Assembly: GCA_965240325.2 (NCBI GenBank)
Contig: OZ251241.1
Location: 1,364,001 to 1,428,000 of the forward strand
Length of the DNA: 64,000 bases
Source of the DNA: Rebecca billardiae RCC1528
Lineage: Eukaryota; Haptophyta
Reading direction: 5' to 3'
The notes under the pieces are model-generated. The model was not told the DNA's origin and did no database searches. It saw only the letters and a program-made list of their open reading frames with translations. Made by a program: the position numbers and the translations under genes. This document shows positions 21,344 through 30,312 of this stretch, one piece after another (the first letter of the stretch is position 1; every line of letters begins with the position of its first letter).

Positions 21344-22652
21344 ATGGCGGAGCGCGAGTCGGCGGCGACGGCAGGGCGCAAACGGGTGCTCATCGTGAAC
21401 ACGGGCGGGACGATGGGGATGAAGCCCACGCCCGAGGGCCTCGCACCCGCCGCCGGCTACCTCCAGGAGCGCATCTGCGTGATGGAGGAGTTCGGGCTGG
21501 CCGACATGCCGGTGTGCGACGTGCTCGACTTTGACCCGCTGCTCGACAGCGCCGACTTCTCGCCGGCCGAGTGGGTGGCTATCGCCGAGGTGATCGAGCG
21601 CGAGGTGCACTCGGCGTACGACGGATTCGTTGTCGTGATGGGCACGGACACGCTCGGTGCGGCCGCGACCGAGCCGCCGCCTGCGCCGTCGCGCGGCGCG
21701 CCGGGCGCGCGCGCCGCCGACACCCCCTGTGCTTCCCCGCCGCGCGCTGGCGCGTGGCGCAGCGTACTGCGCGTCGGCGCTGTCATTTATGCTGGAGAAC
21801 CTGCCCAAGCCCGTCGTGGTAACCGGCTCGCAGATCCCCCTCGCCGAGGCCTTCTCGGACGCGCGGCGCAACCTGGTCGTCGCGACGCAGTTTGCGGCGT
21901 GCCTGGGCGCGGGCCCGTTCCACAACGAGGTGCTCGTCTTCTTCGGCGAGACGCTGCTGCGCGGGTGCCGCGCGACGAAGCAGTCGGCGCTCGACCTGCG
22001 CGCGTTCGCCTCGCCCAACTACCCGCCCCTCGCCACGCTCGGCGTCACCATCGCGCTGCGGCTCGACCTCGCGCGCCCGCCCGCGCTCGGCCGGATGCGC
22101 GTGCACAAGCGGATGGACACGCGCGTCCTCGTCGTGCGGCTCGTGCCCGGCTTCGACGACGGCGCGCTGGAGCGGCTGGTGAAGGACGGGGACGCCGGGC
22201 TGCGCGCGCTCGTGCTCGAGTTCTACGGCGTGGGCTCCGCGCCGACGCGCCGCGCCGGGCTCGTGCGCTGCCTGCGGCTGTGCCAGCAGGCGCGCATCCT
22301 CGTCGTCGCGACGACACAGTGCGCAAAGGGCGCGGTCGTGCTCGGGCAGTACGCGGTGGGCGCGGAGCTCGTGCGCGCGGGCGCGCTCTCCGCGGGGGAC
22401 ATGACCACCGAGGCCGTGGCCACCAAGCTCGCGTACCTCTTCGGCCGCACGGACGACCCGGTGCGCGTGGCTGAGCTGCTGACGATCAACCTCCGCGGCG
22501 AGCTGACCGAGGTGCCGGCGCGCGGCGCGCACGCGGCGATGGCGGGCGACCCGTTCGGCGCGTCGCGCTCGCACGTCGGCTCGTTCGACGCGCGCATGCT
22601 CCCCGTCAGCCACGCCGCCGCCGCAGCGAGCGCGCCCCGCTCGCGCCTGTAG
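21344..22652 (+). CDS. L-asparaginase, bacterial AnsA / ASPG type
   Basis: Hydrolyses L-asparagine to aspartate and ammonia. Exons 21344-21656 and 21763-22652 (donor GTGCGG, acceptor GGCGCAG) give 400 residues. Residues 16-25 carry the nucleophile loop (LIVNTGGTMG, with Thr20 and Thr23), and residues 99-104 carry the second catalytic loop (MGTDTL). The join reads GTDTL-AYCASALSFMLENL, as in the family. Later blocks are VTGSQIPLAEAFSDARRNLV, FFGETLLRGCRATK, LRALVLEFYGVGS and GDMTTEAVATKLAYLFG. There is no leader peptide, so it is probably cytosolic, and no C-terminal ankyrin or lysophospholipase extension as found in mammalian ASPG. All key residues appear present. Confidence 0.9.
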
Positions 22653-23060
22653 CAGCCGGCGGCCGCGACACTCTTGGAGGCTTCCGCCCGCCATGGATCA
22701 CCACTGTAAAGACGCGGAAGCCGCGCCCAAAATTCGTATCGAATTTTGGGGAGGCGCGCCGGTCATTCATCCTACTATCATATCAGCCCATGAATCATGT
22801 ACGTACGAGATGAATATGCGGGTAGGCGATGAATATGATCGAACCCGCACGAAATCTCGCGACGAGATGCCTCCATTCGTCAATATCACCTCTCAACGCC
22901 TCGCGCGGCCCCATCATTCTTTGGGGTGCCGAGAGCTCTCCAGCAGAGCAGCTCCTATCTCCTGCGCGAGGGGTGGCCACCACAGCAGGGCGGTGGCACT
23001 GGCAGTGCGCCCCGCTTGGTGTGCGCCGCCGCGCGCTGGTCCGCGGCGCCGAGCGCGGCC
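22653..23060. other. Intergenic stretch after asparaginase
   Basis: About 400 bp between two plus-strand genes. Besides the hairpin at 22726-22750 it is lower in GC (22760-22860) and shows no gene. Confidence 0.5.
22726..22750. repeat. Perfect hairpin, 11-bp arms, 3-base loop
   Basis: CCCAAAATTCG, TAT, CGAATTTTGGG. It lies about 75 bases after the asparaginase stop codon. The tight loop and AT-containing stem differ from the surrounding GC-rich DNA. It may be an RNA 3'-end structure or a relic of a small inverted-repeat element. Confidence 0.85.
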
Positions 23061-25101
23061 ATGATGGACCTCGAGGTGTACCGCATGGTGCTCGAGTGGA
23101 AGCTGCAGCGCAAGCTCTCCCTCGTCAAGCAGTACGGCTACGACGAGGCGGAGACGGCTTTGCGGCAGGACATGGCCGCCCTCAAGGTCGTGTGGTACAA
23201 CAACTTCCTGCAGGACTGGTGGAGGTGCGCGGCGCGCGCCGCGCGCGCGCACACACACACAGCCCGGCCGCGCGCCCGTCGCCGACCCTGCCCGCTCGCG
23301 CCCTCCGCTCGGCGGCCGGGCGCGCGCGCGCCAGCTTCCTGCGCAACACGCACCCGGTGCTCGCGACGTGCCTGTCGCACCGGCTGCACGTGGTCTCGAA
23401 GACGAAGCGCGCGTTCGTGTACTACATGCTCACCTGCGTGCACGTCACCTTCTCCGTGATGAACGCGGAGGCGGAGACCTGCTCCGAGCCGGGCAACTTT
23501 GAGTGCGACCCGACGGGCCTTACGGTCGAGCGCTGGTGCTGCACGGTCGAGACGCTCGGGCTGATCGCGCTGTACGAGACGTTCCAGCAGATCGGGCTGT
23601 CCGCGATCATCGCGCTCTCCACCATCGTCTTCGGCCAGGTGTGGTTCCTCATCGCCGCGTGCGGCTGCTGCCAGCACCGGCCGCCGGTCGAGCGCGCGCG
23701 CTGGGAGAAGGTGGCGCTGGGCACCCTCGTTGTTTTCGGCAGCATCTGCACGGTGTTCCTCGCGTTCGGGATCGTGTACGTGGTGTCGTTCCCGCAGATC
23801 CGGCTGCCGATGGTGCGCTCCTTCGGCATGATGAAGTCCTTCTCCTTCATCGGCTCCTTCCTCTTCCAGTCGCTCATCTTCTTCCGGCTGTGGCACGCGC
23901 AGGCGCGCGACCCGTTCAAGTACGTGGACAAGTACCACCTGCTGTACACCGACTACCTCGACTTCAGGATGGCGACGGCGCGGCCGGAGCTGCGCTTCCG
24001 CCCGGCGAACTCGGTGTTCTTCCCCTCCGTCCCGCAGCCGGCGCACGCCGCCGCGTGGCCCATCACCCCCGGCCGGAGCAGCTCGCGCAGCGCGCGCTGG
24101 CTCGCGCAGCGCACGCCCGGCGGCGCGGCTCGGCCGCAGCCGGTGCCGCGCGGCGGCGCGGCGTACGCGGCGGAGGCGAAGCGCAACGCCGACGAGATGT
24201 GCGCGCGCGCGCGCGAGGTGCCGCCGCCGCCGCCGCGCGCGCGCGCACGCGCGCACGCCCGCCACTCACCGCCGCTGCCGCCCCCCGCCCTGCGCTGCCC
24301 TCGGCGCGGTGCCGCCCTGGCCGCCTGCGTGGGCGCAGGTCGACAGACTCGTCCTCGCTGCCGTCGCCCTCGGCGGCGGCGCGGCCGCACGACGGCGCGC
24401 CGGCGAGCGCGCCGCTCGGCCGCGGGTCGCGGCGCAGCAGGGCCGAGCCGGACACGCCGTACGTCCCGCCGCCGCGCCGCCCCGCGCCCACGCACGGCCA
24501 GGTCGTCGCGCACGCGCGCGAGGCCGCCGAGCACCGCGCGCACGCAGAGTTCAGACGGCGCTCGCTCGAGGACGAGCTGAGGCACGCGGAGGAGCAGCTG
24601 CTGCGGATCAGCAGCACGCGCGCGGCGGACCCGAGCCTCGCGACGCCGTCGGCGCGGCGCGCCGAGGCCGGCGCCGCCGGCTTCGACGCGCTCGTGTGCG
24701 GCGCCGACGGCGGGTGCGGCGGTGGTGGGAGGAGCAGGACGGGCGGCGCGGGCGGCGGGCGCGGCGCGGGCGCGGCGCCGGGCGCACGCACGCACGTGCG
24801 CGAGGGCGCGGCGCGCATGCTGCCGCGATTAAAGCGGCGCGCGGAGGAGCGGCACCGACGCGCACTCGGTGCGGCCGGCGGCGCCTCGCACGACCCCGAG
24901 GCCGGCGGGTACGGCGGCGGCGGTGGCGCAGGCGGCGGCGGTGCCGACCCGGGCGCTGAGGCAGCAGCCGAGGCAGCAGCACCGCGCGATCGGCCTCCGC
25001 CCCAGCCGCCGCACGCCGCCAGCGGCAGCGCGGAGGAGATGCGCTGGCTGCGCGACTTCGAGGTGGAGGGCGATGGTGACGGCCACGCGCTGCACGCCTA
25101 A
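23061..25101 (+). CDS. Polytopic membrane protein with long low-complexity C-terminal tail
   Basis: Exons 23061-23224, 23335-24198 and 24339-25101 agree in phase and give 596 residues. Both donors are GTGCGC. Exon 1 (MMDLEVYRMVLEWKLQRKLS) is helical and charged. The middle has four or so membrane segments: around RAFVYYMLTCVHVTFSVM, LSAIIALSTIVFGQVWFLIA, VALGTLVVFGSICTVFLAFG and SFSFIGSFLFQSLIFF. A Cys-rich loop lies between the first two. The layout of HPVLATCLSH...SKTKRAFVYYMLTCVH loosely recalls the first membrane region of polycystin-type proteins, but this is weak. The tail is Gly/Ala/Arg-rich with a short coiled coil (RRRSLEDELRHAEEQLLR). Function unknown. The second start codon is next to the first; either could be used. 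Confidence 0.7.
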
Positions 25102-25931
25102 CCCGCCGCGCGTCGTCGGCGCAGGTGGCGCGCACGAGCTGCCACGCAAGCCGGCGGCGCTGCGGGGCCGCCGCGGGCGCACGGCGGACCGCGCAGGCAC
25201 GGCGGACCGCGCAGGTCAACGGTCGAACGGACGAGTCGAGACAGCCAGCTAATTAATAACTTAATCATATAAGCCCAGCAGGTACTCTGCTGTAACTCTG
25301 CATGCCGATCGTCTCACTGCATATGTTAGCAGTCACTACTCGATTCCGCGGGCAGAGACGGTGCAGCCGAGTGCTGCCGCAGTGACACCCGGGAGTCCCG
25401 GGACTACGTCACTTGTCACTGTCAGCTGAGCCTGATGCCTACTACAGCTGACTGACAGTGACAGGCGGCCACTCCGGGGGCTCAAACTGACGCCGTGACG
25501 GACGCGACGATCGAGTCGTCGTCGGAGTGATGACTACGGCGGGCCAGGGCGCCCGTATTGTCAGGCCCGCCCCGGGGGCCCGCGGCCGCGCCGGAGCCCG
25601 GAGCCCCAGCGCCGCAGCGCGGCCGGCCGGGCCGGCTGCGGCCGCCCGGATCGATGAACTGCGGCCTACGCGGACGTACGCGGTGGCTGACGCCGACTAT
25701 AAGTAGAGTTATTAGCTAGTTACTCGCCGCCAGCGCCGAGAGTCTAACCTGCTGCGGACGGCGGCACACGCGAATCACGCGTATACACTTAATACAGATT
25801 ACATTGTCCGGTACTGGCACTACTGGCGCAACCTGCGGTGCTCACTGACTTTGTTAAATCGACCGATATTGCCTGCGCAAGCTGCAAATAATAAGGTCGA
25901 GCCTGGGGCGGGCGGAGTATCGCCGGCCGAG
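25102..25931. other. Intergenic stretch between convergent membrane-protein and lipase genes
   Basis: About 830 bp without a supportable gene. It is mixed in composition and holds several palindromes: AGTCCCGGGACT at 25395-25406 and the 12-bp-arm inverted repeat at 25414-25463. Confidence 0.6.
25414..25463. repeat. Inverted repeat, 12-bp perfect arms, 26-base loop
   Basis: TGTCACTGTCAG (25414-25425) and its exact complement CTGACAGTGACA (25452-25463). It sits in the 3' intergenic space of two convergent genes. Confidence 0.75.
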
Positions 25932-27173
25932 CTAAGCGAGCTGCTGAGCTGCCCATGTGGCAGCCGGGCCCGGGAGCCTGCGCCGCTCCAGTGCCAGCTG
26001 CAGGCAGTCCATCCGAGAGTGCAGCAACGGCCGAGCGTGCGCAGCCACAGCAGCGTAGGCCAGCGCCACGAGCCCGATTCCGCCGAGGAACGCGGCCGCC
26101 GCGTTCGGTCTGGTCGAATGCGCCGCCACGCGCCCGTCGGCGAGGGGACGCCAGGTGCCCGCCGACGCCGCGCCCTCAGCTGTCGCTGCGGCCACGCTCG
26201 TCGCCGCGGCCGAGCTCGCGCTGGACTCACACCGTGGGCGTTGCCCCTTGAGGAGGCGGAGGTACACGGAGAGGACGTGGAACTCGAGCATGCAGGCGAG
26301 GCACGTGCCCGTGTTCATCTGCTCGGTGTAGTTGCAGTGCACGCACGGTGGCGGCGGCGGAGCCTCGGGCCAGGTGCACCCGGCGCCGACGAGGCCGCCC
26401 GGCTGCTGCTCTGCAGCGCGCTGCACCGGGTCGTTGCCGTCTGCGAGGGAGAAGGCGGAGCCGGGCGCGATGGCGGCGGTGCGCGCCGCGAGGCGGAAGG
26501 GGTACGCGGTCGGCGGCTGCGCAAGCGCAACGACGGGAGCCGGCCGCGCGGTGCCGCCCTGCTCGCGAGCCTGCAGCGCCGCGCCCACGAGCACAGCGAG
26601 CGCCGCGCCGAGGCTGTGGCCGGTGATCAGCAGCTCGAGCGGCGGTGGGTAGCGCGCGCGCACGGCGGTCGCGAAGCGCACGGCTGCGCTGTAGTAGTCG
26701 ATCGTTGCGTCCGAAAATTGCGCGCAGAACGGTGGCATCTCCGCGCGGCTCGCGAGCTGCGTGAGCCGCGCGTCCGCACATGCGTCAGCCATGCCTGAGA
26801 CCTCGCTCGTGTTGAGGTCGGTGCCTCGGAAGGCGAGGAGGACCCGCCCGCCCTCCGCGTCGACGAAGACGAGCGCACGCATGCCCCCGCCTGGCGGGTC
26901 GTGCGTGAGCTCCGATTTGGCAAAGCCAGGCACGGTCCGGTTCGCGTCCCACGGGTGGAAGTAAGACGAGCCAATGGTCGCCGTGTACGTCAGCGTGATG
27001 GCCTTCGCCAGCGGCTCCATGAACGCGTCGAACGCCTCCGAGTCCCACGCATGCGGAAGGGCCGAGATGTTCCAACCGCTGAAGTTGAAGTTCGGCGACG
27101 TGCTGCCGTTGGGCGAGGCGTCGGCGCAAAGAACGAGCAAGGCGGCCGCGAGCGCCCAGCGGCCGGCCGCCAT
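25932..27173 (-). CDS. Secreted or membrane-anchored class 3 lipase
   Basis: Alpha/beta-hydrolase of the Lipase_3 family, expected to cleave acyl esters of glycerolipids. Intronless, 413 residues. Residues 1-19 are a signal peptide (MAAGRWALAAALLVLCADAS). Several N-glycosylation sequons follow (NGS, NIS, NRT, NTS). The oxyanion region VLLAFRGTDL is at 111-120 and the nucleophile elbow GHSLG at 185-189 (Ser187). The acid is probably Asp245 or Asp248 in LADGNDPV, and a candidate His is 299. Cys-rich segments (CTWPE...CVHC...CLAC) suggest disulfides in an extracellular or vacuolar setting. Residues about 358-380 (AAAAFLGGIGLVALAYAAVA) form a C-terminal membrane helix, followed by a short basic tail. 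It is divergent from the sulfotransferase-like gene, under 100 bp away. Confidence 0.88.
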   Translation of the reverse strand: MAAGRWALAAALLVLCADASPNGSTSPNFNFSGWNISALPHAWDSEAFDAFMEPLAKAITLTYTATIGSSYFHPWDANRTVPGFAKSELTHDPPGGGMRALVFVDAEGGRVLLAFRGTDLNTSEVSGMADACADARLTQLASRAEMPPFCAQFSDATIDYYSAAVRFATAVRARYPPPLELLITGHSLGAALAVLVGAALQAREQGGTARPAPVVALAQPPTAYPFRLAARTAAIAPGSAFSLADGNDPVQRAAEQQPGGLVGAGCTWPEAPPPPPCVHCNYTEQMNTGTCLACMLEFHVLSVYLRLLKGQRPRCESSASSAAATSVAAATAEGAASAGTWRPLADGRVAAHSTRPNAAAAFLGGIGLVALAYAAVAAHARPLLHSRMDCLQLALERRRLPGPAATWAAQQLA

Positions 27174-27251
27174 CGCGATTCAGCGGCCAGGAAGGCCTGG
27201 GTAAGGACATAAGCCACATGCACGCGGCGCTGCTGGTGTGCCGCACTCCTT

Positions 27252-28606
27252 GTGTTCGCCGTCACGGCGACGCGGCCACTGAGACGGAGCGAGCCGCGCT
27301 ACTGCCCGAACGCGGACAGCGCCCCGCCCAACTCCGGTGACGTGCTGCGTGCGCACCTGGCCGCGCTATCACGATGCGCGACGATGGGCCCTTGGTGCGA
27401 GCGAAATCGCAAGGTGTCGGATGTGGTGCCTCGTGACCTCGCGTCCGAGGAAGGCTGGAGCGGGCCGCAGCTGCCCGTGCGCGAGGCGTGTGACTGGCCC
27501 CAACCGCGCACATGCGCGCGGCCACGTCGCGGGGGAATCAGCGATATCCCCATCCTTGTGGCACCGAGGGCCAGTCTCATCCTGTACACAGTCTTCAAGG
27601 CGGGCTCGACGGCGGTAGCTACATGGTGGAAGCGCTGTTTTGGCCACAGCAAGTCCCGTACTGAGTCGAAGGTACATCGCCATGACGCGGTACCCACCCA
27701 CACGAGCCATGAGTGCGCTGGGCGAGGCGCTCAAGTGGACGACGCAAGGCCAAGCCGTGGAGCTGCACAGTGGCAAAGCTTACCTGCCGAGTGGCCATAA
27801 GCTCATGGCCCGCCTCTCGAAGAGGACTCGCGCCACGCTCGATGCCCCTCACGAGGGCGGCGTCGGCACGTGGCCACTCGCGCCGTTTGAGATGATCTGG
27901 GAGCGCTTCCAGCGAGCTCAAGACGGCTGGCAGCTTGCTGGGCTCGGCCCGGAGCGCGCGCACCAGATCGCGTGGGTACGTGCGCGTTGCCGCCTACACG
28001 CCGGCGTGCCCGGCGCGGCCGAAGAGCTGCTCGAGTTCAACCACAGCGAGGCGTAGCGGCTGCGCGCGTTCCTGCACAGCGTGCGGTGCACACTGCCTTT
28101 CTCGACGGCGCGGCACACGCCCGCGCGCCAGGTAGGAAGGGTCGCAACCATTCCGACCTGGCGCGCGGGCCGGCCACGTCCTGGCGCGTGACACCGCGCG
28201 CACAGCACATGGTGCACGCCCAGCGGCTCGGCGAGGAGCTCAATGCGTCGCTGCACGCCGCGGGCCTCTCCGCCGTTGTCGAGCGGTGCGGGCTGCCCGG
28301 TGCGGCTAACGTGGCGCACAACAGCGGTGCCAAGCGTCTCCACTCGAGCGGCGTGCTCGATGGCTCCTGCGCGACGAGCCGGAGCTGATGCAGATGCTGT
28401 GCCGTGCGTACTTCCAGGACTTCGTGTGCGGCGGGTACGAGCTGCCGCCTGCATGCAACGACACGCTGTACCCCGACTGGCGGTGCCCGGTGGCTTCAGC
28501 CCGGTCCGCGGCCAGCACGGCACTACTCAGAGCAGCGCATCACCTGAGCTGCGGCCAATTATTAAATGACCGCGTTCCGCGGTCCTTTTCCGTAGAACGA
28601 ACGTAG
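27252..28606 (+). CDS. Sulfotransferase-like gene, exon structure unresolved, possibly decayed
   Basis: I recognise pieces of a carbohydrate-type sulfotransferase in order, but not one continuous frame. A PAPS 5'-phosphosulfate-binding segment ASLILYTVFKAGSTAVATWW lies near 27570-27630 and a 3'-phosphate-binding segment RYIAMTRYPPTRAMSALGEA near 27670-27730. A C-terminal block ELMQMLCRAYFQDFVCGGYE lies near 28380-28440. Between them are AHMVHAQRLGEELNASL-like residues near 28200. Connecting these needs at least two or three introns, and splice sites cannot be chosen with confidence. The last frame ends inside a repeat (28566-28630), so the original C-terminus may have been overwritten. Outer limits are those of the open frames, not proven gene ends. 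If active it would probably be a Golgi enzyme. Confidence 0.45.
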
Positions 28607-28630
28607 TTCAGGGCCCGCGGTGGCGGTGCA
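28566..28630 (+). repeat. Dispersed repeat family B, copy 1 (hairpin element)
   Basis: Shares about 65 bp with 32985-33052. It starts with AATGAC and a perfect hairpin GACCGCG-TTC-CGCGGTC (28568-28584), then CCTTTTC, then GGGCCCGCGGTGG. It lies at the 3' end of the sulfotransferase-like gene. Confidence 0.8.
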
Positions 28631-28785
28631 CCCTCCATCGCAGTCGTCTATTGACAGACCCGGAGTTGCATGCCCGTACAACTAGACTCCAGCGGCGCGC
28701 CGCCGCCCGCCGCGCCCGGGGCGCGGGCCCATCGGCGCACTTCGCAGCCGCCGGCGCGGCGCCGATTGTGTACAGGCGGATGCGA

Positions 28786-29095
28786 CGAGGCGTGATCGAC
28801 GCATGAGCGCGACTCCACGTGCACGCCAGGCCACGCGAAGCTGACAGCCAGGGAGCACGGTGCGGGGCCGCGGATTCGTTCGGGCCGCTGCTGCTGACTG
28901 ACCGCTGTCCCGCCGCGGGTCACCGCGCACCGGCCGAGCGCCAGGATAGTTAGATGATTTGCACTGGTCCGAGTAGGGTTCGACCAGCGCCTGCGCGACG
29001 GCCGACAGGCGGGCGCGAGGCGTGATCGACGCATGAGCGCAACTCGACGTGCACGCCAGGCCACGCGGAGCTGACAGCCCGAGGGAGCACGGTGC
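28786..29095 (+). repeat. Direct repeat pair, ~79 bp, 231 bp apart
   Basis: 28786-28864 and 29017-29095 share GAGGCGTGATCGACGCATGA and the following 58 bases, with only a few differences (for example CCACGCGAAG versus CCACGCGGAG). A short local duplication; no coding sense. Confidence 0.85.
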
Positions 29096-29470
29096 CGAGG
29101 TCGGAGGTGCGACTGGGCACCAGTCACGGATCGTTTGCGCACGCCGCGCGTGCACGGGCTGACACACCTCGATCAGGCTCGGCACGCGTTGCAGAGGCAC
29201 AGCCAGCTCTGGGGACGTCACGCACCACCGTCGCCCGCGCAGCTCGTCCTCCTCGTAGAGTACCGTTCAGTTCCGAGGCGTAGCCCTCGCTCAGAGTCGA
29301 CCGTCGACGATGGACTCGGATCGTCGGCGCTCCCCGGAAAGGCATGGCAAGGGCGGCGCGTGGTGAAGTCGAAGACTCAGAGATCGATCAGTCCGGCATC
29401 AGGCGCCGCTGCCCCCGAGCTTGCGAGAGCCCGAATACAGGGCGGCTGCCGCGGCGCGGCCGGGGCGCCC

Positions 29471-29541
29471 CGGCGCCGACCGGCGCGCGGCCGCGCGCAG
29501 GCATCCGGCGCCGACCGGCGCGCGGCCGCGCGGCAGGCATC
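29471..29541 (+). repeat. Two tandem ~35 bp GC-rich units
   Basis: 29471-29505 and 29506-29541 both read CGGCGCCGACCGGCGCGCGG and then end in CAGGCATC, differing by one inserted G. Confidence 0.85.
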
Positions 29542-29984
29542 GACACGGGGCGGCGGGGGCGCGCGGAGTGAGCGGGGGCACGAACGCGATGTCGACGGCA
29601 GTCGGGACCCGCCGCAGCCGCGCGCTCCAGGCGCAACTCGCCGCGCGCACGTGCCCATCGCCGTCCTCACCCGTCGCGGTCGCTCGTGCGGCTCGCCCCC
29701 TCTCGCGGAGCCAGTGAGTCTCGCCGCAGCCGCGGCAACCAAGGTTTGGCTTTGCTGGGCAGCCGGCTCCACTCGTGTCAGATAGTATTGAGATTCGCCG
29801 AGGTTGGCCCATCGGCTACTGACCCTTGCCTCGTCGGCTCCTGATACAGACACGGCGCGATTGAATAGTTGATTCAACTGATTCAAGGGACGTACATGGT
29901 CACATCGGTTCGCGGCAATCTCCATCTAGATACGTCATCGCTCCTTGGACCTTGCTGCAATATCATTGGCCGGAAAAATCGCTT

Positions 29985-30312
29985 GTAACGGTTCGTTACG
30001 TTAGGGATCCTAAAGGGCGTGAAGTTTTTTGGACGGGCGTCACTCCACGCTTTACTATGAACTTGCCGTGGGCGCGACCTTTTTCGGCCGTGATGCATGT
30101 TAGAGAGGGTCTCAAAATTCGAAATGACTCGGTCTCCTCCAGCCATGAAAATCGTCCCCCGTCCCTTTTTTCTTGATCAAAGATCTTTTTGAAACGTTGT
30201 TCGGGCCCGCTGGTGCGGGCTCCACGCTGCGCGCTCCGCCCTGCACCGCGGGCCATAAATTATTAATATATATGTGGGGTTATTGGCACAATAACTGATT
30301 GTCTAAGAGGAC
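29985..30312 (+). repeat. Long direct repeat family A, copy 1
   Basis: Begins with the near-palindrome GTAACGGTTCGTTAC (29985-29999). From 30126 it matches 34131-34291 closely: ACTCGGTCTCC, then a CCCCGTCCC block and a run of T, then GATCTTTTTGAAACGT, then the hairpin GCCCGCTGGTGCGGGC. After GGGCCATA it contains about 35 extra bases with the palindrome TTATTGGCACAATAA (30280-30294), then ends ATTGTCTAAGAGGAC as copy 2 does. Confidence 0.8.

Larger units (their letters stand above)
28607..29984. other. Gene-free stretch at the left of the repeat island
   Basis: About 1.4 kb. No open frame has a recognisable domain. It contains a ~79 bp duplication (28786-28864 and 29017-29095) and a 35-bp GC-rich tandem pair (29471-29541). 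Confidence 0.6.

Noticed and set aside
23061-25101. Calling the membrane protein a polycystin channel
   Set aside because: Only a loose resemblance in one segment; no PLAT domain or pore motif is recognised.
28960-28990. GGGTTCGACC, resembling a tRNA T-arm
   Set aside because: No matching acceptor, D-arm or anticodon stem could be folded around it; it is also close to local repeats.
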